A stretch of DNA of 64,000 bases, taken from Salana multivorans (lineage in GTDB: Bacteria > Actinomycetota > Actinomycetes > Actinomycetales > Beutenbergiaceae). Shown one piece after another: positions 52,406 to 64,000 of the stretch. Both the position numbers and the translations under genes were made by a program. Under the pieces are notes generated by a model. That model was not told where the DNA came from and did no database searches. It saw only the letters and a list, made by a program, of their open reading frames with translations. Each line of letters starts with the position of its first letter. The first letter of the stretch is position 1. The stretch lies in assembly GCF_003751805.1 (NCBI RefSeq), contig NZ_RKHQ01000001.1, forward strand, positions 62,001 to 126,000, written 5' to 3'.

Positions 52406-52930
52406 TCAGGCGGAGCGCGACAGGCGCTCGAGGGCGCGGTCGCTCATGGAGCGGGCACCGCGGCCGATGGCGACGGTACCGGACTTCACCATCTCCCGGA
52501 CCCCGTAGGGCTCGAGGGCGGTGAGCAGCGCGCCCAGCTTGTCCGGGCCGCCCGTCGCCTCGATCGTCACGGCCTCCGGGGCGACGTCGACGACGTGCGC
52601 CCGGAACAGCTCGACGACCTGGAGGACCGCGGTCCGCGAGGCGTCGTCGGCCTTGACCTTGACGAGCAGGAGCTCGCGCTGGACCGACGCGCGGTCCTCG
52701 AGCTCGACGATCTTGATGACGTTGACGAGCTTGTTCAGCTGCTTCGTCACCTGCTCGAGCGGCAGCTCCTCGACGTCGACGACGACGGTGATGCGCGACA
52801 CGTCGTCGTGCTCCGTCGGGCCGACCGCCAGGGAGTGGATGTTGAACGCGCGGCGCGCGAACAGCGCCGCGACCCGGGTGAGGACACCGGGCTTGTTCTC
52901 GACGAGTACCGACAGGGTGTGACGGCTCAT
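52406..52930 (-). CDS. ilvN: Acetolactate synthase small (regulatory) subunit (174 aa)
   Basis: Regulatory subunit that stabilises IlvB and gives valine feedback. The N-terminal ACT domain (HTLSVLVENKPGVLTRVAALFARR) carries the effector site; the C-terminal part has RELLLVKV and EATGGPDKLGALLTAL as in full-length IlvN. Start ATG 52930 is 2 bases after the ilvB stop, so translation is coupled. Confidence 0.95.
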   Translation of the reverse strand: MSRHTLSVLVENKPGVLTRVAALFARRAFNIHSLAVGPTEHDDVSRITVVVDVEELPLEQVTKQLNKLVNVIKIVELEDRASVQRELLLVKVKADDASRTAVLQVVELFRAHVVDVAPEAVTIEATGGPDKLGALLTALEPYGVREMVKSGTVAIGRGARSMSDRALERLSRSA

Positions 52931-52932
52931 GG

Positions 52933-54801
52933 TCAGTCCTCCCGCTCGAAGTCCGGGGTGATCCCCCGGGCGTACTGGATGGCGTCGTTGGAGACGCCGG
53001 AGGCCACCATCGGCCACACCATGGCGTCGCGGCTCACGGTGAAGTCGACGACCACGGGCACGTCGTCGATCTCGTTCGCCCGCTTGATGGTCGCGTCGAC
53101 GTCCTTCTCCGACTCGCACCGCAGCCCGACGCAGCCGTAGGCCTCGGCGAGCTTGACGAAGTCGGGGATCCGCCGGCTGCCGTGCCCGGTGGAGAGCTCC
53201 GTGTGGGAGTAGCGGCCGTCGTAGAACAGCGTCTGCCACTGCCGGACCATGCCGAGCGAGGAGTTGTTGATGAGGGCGACCTTGATCGGGATGCCCTCGA
53301 TGGCGCAGGTGGCCAGCTCCTGGTTCGTCATCTGGAAGCAGCCGTCGCCGTCGATCGCCCACACGGTCCGGTCGGGCTGGCCGACCTTCGCGCCCATCGC
53401 GGCGGGGACGGCGTAGCCCATCGTGCCGAGGCCGCCGGAGTTGAGCCACGAGCGGGGGCGCTCGTAGTCGATGAACTGCGCGGCCCACATCTGGTGCTGG
53501 CCGACGCCGGCGACGTAGACCGCCTCCGGGCCGGTGATCTTCCCGAGCCGCTCGATCACGTGCTGCGGGGCGAGCAGCCCGTCCTCCGTCGCGTGCCAGC
53601 CGCGCGGGTAGGTCTCGCGCAGCTTGCCGAGCTGCGCCCACCAGCCCTCGAGGTCGGGCAGGCCGTGCTGCTCGTGCTCCTTGACCAGCTCGCGCGTCAT
53701 CTCGGTGATGACGTCGTTGATCTCCCCCACGATCGGCACGTCGGCGCGCCGGTTCTTCGAGATCTCGGCGGGGTCGATGTCCGCGTGGACCACCGTCGCG
53801 AGCGGCGCGAAGCTCGACAGGAGACCCGTCACGCGGTCGTCGAACCGGGTGCCGAGCGCGACGATGAGGTCGGCCCGCTGGAGCGCGGCGACGGCGGGCA
53901 CCGTCCCGTGCATCCCGGGCATGCCGAGGTGCTGCGGGTGGGTGTCCGGCAGGGCACCGCGTGCCATGAGCGTCGTGACGACGGGGGCCCCGGACAGGTC
54001 CGTGAGGGCGCGCAGGGCCTCGCTCGCGTTGCCGCGGATGACGCCACCGCCGACGTACAGCACCGGGCGCTTCGCCGTCGCCAGCAGCCGGGCGGCCTCG
54101 CGCACCTGCTTGAGGTGCGGCTTCACGGTCGGGTGGTAGCCGGGCAGCTCGAGCTCGTCGGGCCAGTGGAACGTCATCTCGGACGTCTGCGCCGACTTCG
54201 CGATGTCGACGAGGACGGGCCCCGGACGTCCCGTGGCGGCGATGTGGAACGCCTCCGCGATGCGCGCCGGGATCTCGGCGGCGTCCGTCACGAGGAACGA
54301 GTGCTTCGTCACCGGCATGGTGACCCCGACGATGTCGGCCTCCTGGAAGGCGTCCGTCCCGATGAGGCTCGCGCCGACCTGACCCGTGATCGCGACCATC
54401 GGGACCGAGTCCATGTTCGCGTCCGCGAGCGGCGTCACGAGGTTGGTCGCCCCCGGGCCCGACGTGGCGATGCAGACGCCGACGCGGCCCGTCGCGTGCG
54501 CGTAGCCGGACGCGGCGTGGCCGGCGCCCTGCTCGTGCCGGACGAGGATGTGCCGCAGCTTGGTCGAGTCGAGCAGCGGGTCGTAGGTCGGGAGGATCGC
54601 ACCGCCGGGAAGGCCGAAGACGACGTCCGTGCCCGCGGCCTCGAGCGACCGTACGATCGCGCTCGCTCCCGTCATGCGCTCGCCCTCGCCCTCGACGGCG
54701 GACGAGGCCTGGGCACGCGGACGCGCCGGGATGGGCGACCTGGTCGGCGCGGCAGGGCCGCGGACGGCGGCCGTGCTCGACCGGTTCACAGTGGTCGACA
54801 T
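52933..54801 (-). CDS. ilvB: Acetolactate synthase large (catalytic) subunit (622 aa)
   Basis: ThDP- and FAD-dependent condensation of pyruvate to acetolactate. The catalytic Glu is in [41 protein letters not shown] and the ThDP-Mg motif [17 protein letters not shown] are present, and the region [13 protein letters not shown] matches the active-site lid. The N-terminal 42 residues before the first conserved strand are Ala/Pro/Arg-rich. Start ATG 54801 has GGAGTGAGGAG upstream. Expression is probably set by the attenuator and leader peptide upstream. Confidence 0.96.
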   Translation of the reverse strand: MSTTVNRSSTAAVRGPAAPTRSPIPARPRAQASSAVEGEGERMTGASAIVRSLEAAGTDVVFGLPGGAILPTYDPLLDSTKLRHILVRHEQGAGHAASGYAHATGRVGVCIATSGPGATNLVTPLADANMDSVPMVAITGQVGASLIGTDAFQEADIVGVTMPVTKHSFLVTDAAEIPARIAEAFHIAATGRPGPVLVDIAKSAQTSEMTFHWPDELELPGYHPTVKPHLKQVREAARLLATAKRPVLYVGGGVIRGNASEALRALTDLSGAPVVTTLMARGALPDTHPQHLGMPGMHGTVPAVAALQRADLIVALGTRFDDRVTGLLSSFAPLATVVHADIDPAEISKNRRADVPIVGEINDVITEMTRELVKEHEQHGLPDLEGWWAQLGKLRETYPRGWHATEDGLLAPQHVIERLGKITGPEAVYVAGVGQHQMWAAQFIDYERPRSWLNSGGLGTMGYAVPAAMGAKVGQPDRTVWAIDGDGCFQMTNQELATCAIEGIPIKVALINNSSLGMVRQWQTLFYDGRYSHTELSTGHGSRRIPDFVKLAEAYGCVGLRCESEKDVDATIKRANEIDDVPVVVDFTVSRDAMVWPMVASGVSNDAIQYARGITPDFERED

Positions 54802-54856
54802 CTCCTCACTCCTTCTCGAACTCATCGGATCGGCAGCCGCTCGATGCGGCGTGCTG

Positions 54857-54897
54857 ACACACAAAAGCCCCTCGAGCCGATCGGCAGCTCCAGGGGC
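54857..54897 (-). terminator. ilvB leader attenuator terminator
   Basis: On the minus strand GCCCCT and AGGGGC pair, with inner GAG/CTC pairing and a GCCGATCGGC palindrome in the loop, followed by TTTTGTGTGT. It lies 21 bases after the leader stop and 55 bases before ilvB, and has the same T-run as the cimA attenuator. Confidence 0.75.
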
Positions 54898-54918
54898 GAG
54901 GCAGTCGCAGCGTACGCG

Positions 54919-54963
54919 TCAGTCGCCCACGGGGGGTACGACGACGAGAAGCGCGGTGAACAT
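54919..54963 (-). CDS. ilvB leader peptide (14 aa)
   Basis: ATG to TGA frame encoding MFTALLVVVPPVGD, with consecutive Leu-Leu-Val-Val-Val codons just before the attenuator hairpin. Stalling there when Leu or Val is scarce would favour read-through into ilvBNC. No ribosome binding site precedes it; TACAGT ends 6 bases before ATG, so the transcript probably begins at the start codon. Confidence 0.75.
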   Translation of the reverse strand: MFTALLVVVPPVGD

Positions 54964-54969
54964 GGGTCG

Positions 54970-54975
54970 ACTGTA
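54970..54975 (-). promoter_or_regulatory. -10 element of the ilvB leader
   Basis: TACAGT on the minus strand, 6 bases from the leader ATG. A weak -35 (around TGGTAC) lies upstream. The spacing predicts a leaderless mRNA. Confidence 0.6.
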
Positions 54976-55033
54976 GCGCACGACATCCCGTACGTACCAT
55001 TCCGTGGAATCACGGTCTCAAATGATGGACGGG

Positions 55034-55060
55034 CGTCACAGCGACGGTGCGAGCGGTGTC
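55034..55060 (+). promoter_or_regulatory. Candidate ECF41 promoter for the oxidoreductase-sigma operon
   Basis: CGTCACA at 55034-55040, then 16 bases, then TGTC at 55057-55060. This is close to the ECF41 consensus as I recall it (TGTCACA, about 16 bases, CGTC). It lies 100 bases upstream of the FAD oxidoreductase gene, which is followed by the ECF41-type sigma gene, so autoregulation is expected. Confidence 0.6.
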
Positions 55061-55159
55061 CTTCTGGTGACGGTCCAGCCACGAGGGCCGTCGCGCCGCG
55101 GCCCGGCCCCGGAGCGGTGAGCACCGGGGCGGACGGGCCAACGAACGGATGGAGGACGC

Positions 55160-56554
55160 ATGACGACGACGGTGATCGGTGCCGGCTACGCCGGGGTGAT
55201 GGCGGCGAACCGGCTCGCCGCGAGCGGGGAGGGCGTGACGGTGGTGACCCCGGCGCCCTGGTTCGTCGAGCGGATCCGGCTGCACGCCGTGGCGGGCGGG
55301 ACCCGGCCGACCGCGCGGGTGGCGCTGAGCGAGCTCCTGCACCCGGACGTCACCCTCGTCACGGACACCGTCGCGCGGATCGGGGACGTGCTCGAGCTCG
55401 CCTCCGGCGCCACGCTGACCTACGACACGGCGATCTACGCCGTCGGTTCCGGCGGACGGCGGGGTGCGGCGACAGGGGGTGACGACGACTGGGACGCGAC
55501 CGGAGAACACGGGGTCGGACCGGACGCGCCGGACGGGACCGGTGGGGACGAGGCCGAACGGGACACGACCGGTGGGCCCGGTGCCGGGACGAGCGGGGCC
55601 GCGGCCGACGCCGGGAGGCCCGGCACCGGGACGACCGTTCACTCGGTGAGCGACGAGGCGAGCGCGCTGGCGCTGCGCGCGTCGTTGGCGCACCGCCCGG
55701 AGGCGCCGGTCACCGTGGTCGGTGCCGGCCTCACGGGCGTGGAGCTGGCGGGCACGCTGCGCGCCTCCGGCCGGCGCGTCCGGCTCGTCACGGCGAGCGA
55801 GCCGGTGCGACGGGGACCCCGGGCGCAGCTCGCCTCGCTCGTGCGCGCCGGCGTCGACGTCGAGGTGCGGCGATGGTCGGCCGGCGGGGAGTCGGCGTCG
55901 ACGGACCACGCGGAACGGTCCCGGGGCGGCGCGCGGCCGGGGCCTGTCGTCGACCGCGTCGGCGCGGCGACTCCCCCGACGGACCGCGGAGACGCCCCGG
56001 CCCCGACGGCTCGCACCGCCCGCTCGGGCGAGGATCGGGTGGAACCCGCCGACCCGGACGCCATCGTCGTCGACGCCACCGGCTTCGCCTACCCGACGCT
56101 GGCGGCCGACTCCGGGCTGCCGACGGACGCGCTCGGCCGGCTGCTCGTCGACGCCTCGCTCACCGTGCCGGGCCGGCCGCGGATCCTCGGGGCGGGCGAT
56201 GCGGTCCGCATCGACGCCCCGGGGTACGGGCACCTCCGCCCGGCGTGCGCCACCGCCCTGCCGATGGGCGCGCACGCGGCCGACGTGATCCTCGCCCGGG
56301 CGCAGGGTCGGCCCGTGCCCGTCTTCGGCCTGGGCTACGTGCTCCAGTGCGTCGACCTCGGCGACGGACGGGGCCACATCCAGCTCGTGCACTCCGACGA
56401 CACGGAGCGCCAGCTCGCCGTCACGGGTCGGGCCGGTGGGATGGTCAAGGAGGCCGTGTGCCGGATGACGCTGCGCTGGCTGACCCAGGAGGGGCGGCGA
56501 CCGGGGTCCTACCGGTGGGCGGCGCCCCCGCGGAGCCGGTCGGGCGCGGCCTAG
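55160..56554 (+). CDS. FAD/NAD(P)-dependent oxidoreductase, NDH-2-like, with repeated insertions (464 aa)
   Basis: Two-dinucleotide-fold oxidoreductase of the pyridine nucleotide-disulphide/NDH-2 group. The FAD loop VIGAGYAGVMAANRL is at 5-19, the NAD(P) loop VVGAGLTGVELA at 186-197, and the FAD-ribityl end reads ILGAGDAVRI followed by ALPMGAHAADVILA. Residues about 101-158 and 241-300 are low-complexity stretches rich in Gly, Asp, Thr, Arg and Pro that interrupt the folds and are unusual. ATG 55160 is preceded by GGATGGAGG. The gene sits 1 base from an ECF41-type sigma gene, the usual partner arrangement (COE-type oxidoreductase). Confidence 0.82.
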   Translation: MTTTVIGAGYAGVMAANRLAASGEGVTVVTPAPWFVERIRLHAVAGGTRPTARVALSELLHPDVTLVTDTVARIGDVLELASGATLTYDTAIYAVGSGGRRGAATGGDDDWDATGEHGVGPDAPDGTGGDEAERDTTGGPGAGTSGAAADAGRPGTGTTVHSVSDEASALALRASLAHRPEAPVTVVGAGLTGVELAGTLRASGRRVRLVTASEPVRRGPRAQLASLVRAGVDVEVRRWSAGGESASTDHAERSRGGARPGPVVDRVGAATPPTDRGDAPAPTARTARSGEDRVEPADPDAIVVDATGFAYPTLAADSGLPTDALGRLLVDASLTVPGRPRILGAGDAVRIDAPGYGHLRPACATALPMGAHAADVILARAQGRPVPVFGLGYVLQCVDLGDGRGHIQLVHSDDTERQLAVTGRAGGMVKEAVCRMTLRWLTQEGRRPGSYRWAAPPRSRSGAA

Positions 56555-56555
56555 G

Positions 56556-57422
56556 ATGACCGCGATGGACCACGCCGCCGTCTTCGCCGAGCACAGGCCG
56601 CGGATGCTGGCCGCCGCCTTCCACATCACGGGGTCGCGGCACGACGCCGAGGACGTCGTCCAGGACGCGTGGCTCGCGTGGGCCCGCGTCGACGGCGCAT
56701 CGGTGCGGGAACCCGGGGCGTTCCTCGGCGTCATGGCATCGCGGCTGGCGCTCAACGCCGTCCGCACGCAGCGGCGACGGCGGGAGAGCTATCCGGGGCC
56801 GTGGCTGCCGGAGCCCGTGGTCGAGGACGGGTCGCCCGAGTGGGCCGTGCTGCACAGCGACGGGCTCGGCCAGGCGCTGGACTTCGTCCTCACCACGCTC
56901 ACGCCGGAGCAGGCGACCGCCTACGTCCTGCGCAAGGTGCTCGACGTGGCGTACGACGAGATCGCCGGGGTGCTCGAGACCTCGCCGGCGGCGGCGCGCC
57001 AGCTCGTCTCGCGCGCCCAGCGCGCGATCGCCGCCGACCTGGGCGCGCTCGGGGGTGGCCAGCTCGAGCGGGACGCCCGAGCGCTCGAGCGGCTGGGGGC
57101 CGCGGTCGCGGAGGGCGACGTCGAGGCGATCGTCGCCCTCCTCTCCCCCGACGCGACGCTCTACTCCGACGGCGGCGGACGCAGGACCGCCGCGCTGCGC
57201 CCCATCCTGGGCGCCGAGAAGATCGCCCGAACGCTGCTCGGGCTGGCCCGGAACGCAGGACTGCGCATCACGCCGGCGCTCGTCAACGGCGGCGCCGGCG
57301 TCCTGGTGCAGGAGCTCGGGACTCTCACGACGACGATCACGCTGCACACCACCGACGAGGGCGTTCACGCGCTGTACTTCGTCCGCAACCCGGAGAAGCT
57401 CGCCTCGATCGACGCGTCCTGA
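56556..57422 (+). CDS. ECF41-type RNA polymerase sigma factor (288 aa)
   Basis: Extracytoplasmic-function sigma factor with a fused C-terminal SnoaL-like domain. Region 2 (about 10-75) shows FHITGSRHDAEDVVQDAWLAW; region 4 (about 105-160) shows LTPEQATAYVLRKVLDVAYDE and the helix-turn-helix TSPAAARQLVSRAQ. The C-terminal part (about 180-288) carries YSDGGGRR and VRNPEKLA, close to the DGGGK and NPDKL motifs of the ECF41 group, which has no separate anti-sigma factor and uses this domain to tune activity. It follows the FAD oxidoreductase by one base, the characteristic ECF41 neighbour. ATG 56556 or the ATG 9 bases later could start it. Confidence 0.88.
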   Translation: MTAMDHAAVFAEHRPRMLAAAFHITGSRHDAEDVVQDAWLAWARVDGASVREPGAFLGVMASRLALNAVRTQRRRRESYPGPWLPEPVVEDGSPEWAVLHSDGLGQALDFVLTTLTPEQATAYVLRKVLDVAYDEIAGVLETSPAAARQLVSRAQRAIAADLGALGGGQLERDARALERLGAAVAEGDVEAIVALLSPDATLYSDGGGRRTAALRPILGAEKIARTLLGLARNAGLRITPALVNGGAGVLVQELGTLTTTITLHTTDEGVHALYFVRNPEKLASIDAS

Positions 57423-57754
57423 CGGCCGAGTCGCTGTGCGCCCGACCGCCGCACGCTCGGGCCGAGGGACCACGAGCCGACGGACGGCGGGCCGGGTCGG
57501 AGAGGCCGGCCGGTCTCGCGGACGAGCCCGGCCCTCCGGATGCCTGCCGGCGACCTGCCTCGCTGACGACATGCCCGCTGACGAGATGCGTGCCGACGAC
57601 CTCCGGGCCGTCACTGACGAGAAGCACCGCCCCGGCGACCCCTCTACGGTCAGCTCTCCCGGCGTCGCGTCCGCCGTCATGTCCAGGCCTCATCGCCGTT
57701 CGCAGAGCACGTCGTGCGGGGTCAGCCCCAGGCTCCCGACCCGCCTGGGAATAG
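57423..57754. other. Intergenic stretch after the sigma factor gene
   Basis: About 330 bases with no gene that I can support and no tRNA. It holds short near-repeats (GCTGACGACATGC and GCTGACGAGATGC near 57562-57590) and is otherwise ordinary GC-rich sequence leading to the rRNA terminator. Confidence 0.7.
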
Positions 57755-57807
57755 CGAAGAGCCCCGGAGGAGAATGACCGTTGGTCATCCCTCTCCGGGG
57801 CTCTTCG
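57755..57807 (-). terminator. rRNA operon terminator
   Basis: A long hairpin with CGAAGAGCCCCGGAG and CTCCGGGGCTCTTCG arms and a partly paired interior (AATGACC with GGTCAT). It lies 10 bases beyond the 5S 3' end, as expected for the end of the operon. The T-run is weak. Confidence 0.8.
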
Positions 57808-57817
57808 TGGTTGGGGT

Positions 57818-57936
57818 GGCGGCGGTGTCCTACTCTCCCACACCCTGGCGGGTGCAGTACCATCGGCGCTGAGGGGCTTAGCTTCCGGGTTCGGAATGGG
57901 ACCGGGCGTTTCCCGCCTCGCTGTGGCCGCCGCCAC
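57818..57936 (-). rRNA. 5S ribosomal RNA
   Basis: About 119 bases beginning GTGGCGGCGGCCACAGCGAG and containing CCATTCCGAACCCGGAAG and the end GGGAGAGTAGGACACCGCCGC, with closing-stem complementarity between the ends. Ends are approximate to a few bases. Third gene of the minus-strand rRNA operon. Confidence 0.93.
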
Positions 57937-58035
57937 GACTGTATGAACTTCTCAACCCGTGCACCCCGATGTGGGGGTGGGTTGGTGGTTCGGGAACCGC
58001 ACAGTGGACGCGTAGCACAACTCTTGATCTTTGGT
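57937..58035 (-). other. 23S-5S spacer with 23S processing-stem arm
   Basis: No tRNA or gene. GCACAGTGGACGCG at 57999-58012 and TTGATCTTT at 58024-58032 are exact complements of CGCGTCCACTGTGC (61176-61189) and AAAGATCAA (61160-61168) on the other side of 23S. In the precursor RNA they should form the long stem that brackets 23S for RNase III processing. Confidence 0.8.
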
Positions 58036-62966
<4,931 letters not shown>

Positions 62967-63347
62967 ACATTCAACAAAAGAGAGCAAGAAAACAAGCTCC
63001 AAACCCATCCACCCAGAAACGAGGAACCAGGCAGACAAGCAAAACAACAAACAACCACACCCACGACAAAACATGAGCATGATCAAATGGCATCATTCGT
63101 CACAAACACACTGTTGAGTTCTCAAACAACACACCCCACACAGACAAACCCAACCAACCAAAGCCAGCCAGACCCACCCGGGGCAACCTCTCCACCCTAC
63201 ACACTCTTAGCCAGCCGGTCAAACCGTCTCGCTGTGATCCGTGTCTCAGAGAGGGGGGTGATCCTCCGTTCGGCTCTCGCCGCCCGTTCCGGATCGAAGT
63301 CTCGCGCTCCGTCCTGGCTCAGCCAGTCCGTTCGGCGCAACTTCTCT
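62967..63347 (-). other. rRNA operon leader region
   Basis: About 380 bases between the promoter and 16S. It is A/C-rich on the plus strand and holds the conserved GTTGTTTGAGAACT element (63117-63130), probably part of the antitermination or processing signals, and the 5' arm of the 16S processing stem. No protein gene seen. Confidence 0.7.
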
Positions 63348-63377
63348 ACCTTACTCATCTCGCTCGGAGCCAGTCAA
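63348..63377 (-). promoter_or_regulatory. rRNA operon promoter
   Basis: On the minus strand TTGACT (-35, 63372-63377) and TAAGGT (-10, 63348-63353) are separated by 18 bases, about 380 bases upstream of 16S. These match strong vegetative promoters. Confidence 0.75.
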
Positions 63378-63715
63378 ATCGGCTCGATCTCGGTGAGTGT
63401 CGATAGGTGGGGATCCCGCCCGGCTCGAGAGCCGGTCAGTTCCATCCCTCGCCCGGCCTCCCGTCAGCGCTGCTGTCCGGTGCTCCGTGGCGTGAGAAGA
63501 ACGTTACGTCGGCCGCCGCCGGGGCGCAAATCCGCGGGATCTCGGGCGTGTCACGCGCGCCTACCCGGACAGACCGAGACAAACGGCTCCGATCGGCCGC
63601 ATGGCCGCCGTCCGGCTGGGCTCACCATCCCGGGGATACCGCCGGTGTCGACCGTCCCGGCTCCCCTCGGACGGCCGATCCCGGGCCTCGTGCCCGCGGA
63701 CCCGTCCGTCATGCG
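63378..63715. other. Intergenic stretch upstream of the rRNA promoter
   Basis: About 340 bases of GC-rich sequence. I see no gene with supporting start, motif or codon pattern, and no second clear rRNA promoter. Confidence 0.55.
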
Positions 63716-63755
63716 GCGAGCGCCCGAACCCCTCTCACGGGGTTCGGGCGCTCGC
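63716..63755. terminator. Perfect 17-bp-arm hairpin
   Basis: GCGAGCGCCCGAACCCC and GGGGTTCGGGCGCTCGC are exact complements around a 6-base loop TCTCAC. It is likely a bidirectional terminator separating the rRNA operon from whatever lies right of the window. No T-run. Confidence 0.6.
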
Positions 63756-63960
63756 GCCACGTCGGGCCGCAGCGCGTCCCACCTCCTCGGCCCCACCACA
63801 TCGACGACCATGCCGTCGTCGGCACCGACGGCCGGGATCGGTACGGGCCTCTCAGCGCTCGCGCCACGTCGGGTCTCGCGCGCCGCAGCTCCCGCCGCAC
63901 CCCCAGCGCGTCGACGACCCCCGCCGTCGCGGGTGCGGCGGAGCCGACCGCCGAGACCGG
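63745..63960. repeat. Imperfect direct repeat of about 110 bp at the right edge
   Basis: GCGCTCGCGCCACGTCGGG occurs near 63748 and again near 63856 (one G shifted), each followed by a CGC-rich stretch, GTCGACGAC- or ATCGACGAC-like sequence and GCCGTCG. The two copies are diverged. Neither strand offers a convincing gene. Confidence 0.5.
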
Positions 63961-64000
63961 CACCACCCCTGAGCCCCCGCCCGCCGACCAGCAGGATCGA

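Noticed and set aside
63709-63966. 85-codon minus-strand open frame near the right edge
   Set aside because: Its codon pattern is weak, it runs through a perfect hairpin and a direct repeat, and no start site or family is visible.

Overview
The window is very GC-rich, densely coded bacterial DNA. Many starts are GTG and many genes overlap by 4 bases (GTGA or ATGA). The rRNA genes, the actinobacterial small-protein families (DUF2510, DUF3516 helicase, ECF41 sigma factor), DtxR/IdeR-type iron boxes and several apparently leaderless starts point to an actinobacterium. A Micrococcales member near Cellulomonadaceae/Promicromonosporaceae is my best guess; this is inference, not a sequence match.

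Layout. 1-1743: right end of a decayed prophage (small phage gene, a truncated terminase-like start, a large serine integrase on the minus strand). 1767-4989: small plus-strand genes (nrdI, a coiled-coil protein, a YigZ-family protein, a FadR-type regulator). 4986-24259: a minus-strand iron acquisition locus in two transcription units, each with a DtxR/IdeR-like box. The upstream unit (24259 to 13493) encodes a siderophore-binding lipoprotein, two secreted membrane-anchored proteins (1574 and 324 aa), two FecCD permeases, the ATPase and a lytic transglycosylase. The downstream unit (13344 to 4986) encodes a 2155-aa Ig-repeat surface protein, a 202-aa membrane-anchored protein and an enterochelin-esterase-like enzyme. 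The four surface proteins share two repeat modules that I cannot match to a named family. This is the best candidate for an undescribed system: a wall-spanning iron or siderophore relay.

24533-32747: FrnE-like DsbA protein, cation/proton antiporter, a tract of 61-bp tandem repeats, and a TetR regulator divergent from a peptide-type (family 5) ABC importer with a fused double ATPase. 32775-44624: ordinary chromosome (DUF4349 lipoprotein, Crp-type regulator, rlmC, VOC protein, GNAT, lipoprotein, DUF3516 helicase, DUF2510 protein, HhH-GPD protein, lipoate ligase, hypothetical).

44645-54963: branched-chain amino acid biosynthesis on the minus strand (ilvB, ilvN, ilvC, leuB, ilvE, cimA), interrupted by an ASCH protein with a membrane protein, and an epimerase-like protein. 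ilvB and cimA are each preceded by a short leader peptide rich in Leu/Val/Ile codons plus a terminator hairpin, so both look controlled by transcription attenuation; both leader peptides appear to be leaderless.

55034-57422: an ECF41-type sigma factor with its partner FAD oxidoreductase behind a matching ECF41 promoter. 57755-63377: a complete minus-strand rRNA operon (promoter, 16S, 23S, 5S, terminator) with no tRNA in the spacer. 63378-64000 has no recognisable gene but holds a perfect 17-bp-arm hairpin and an imperfect direct repeat.
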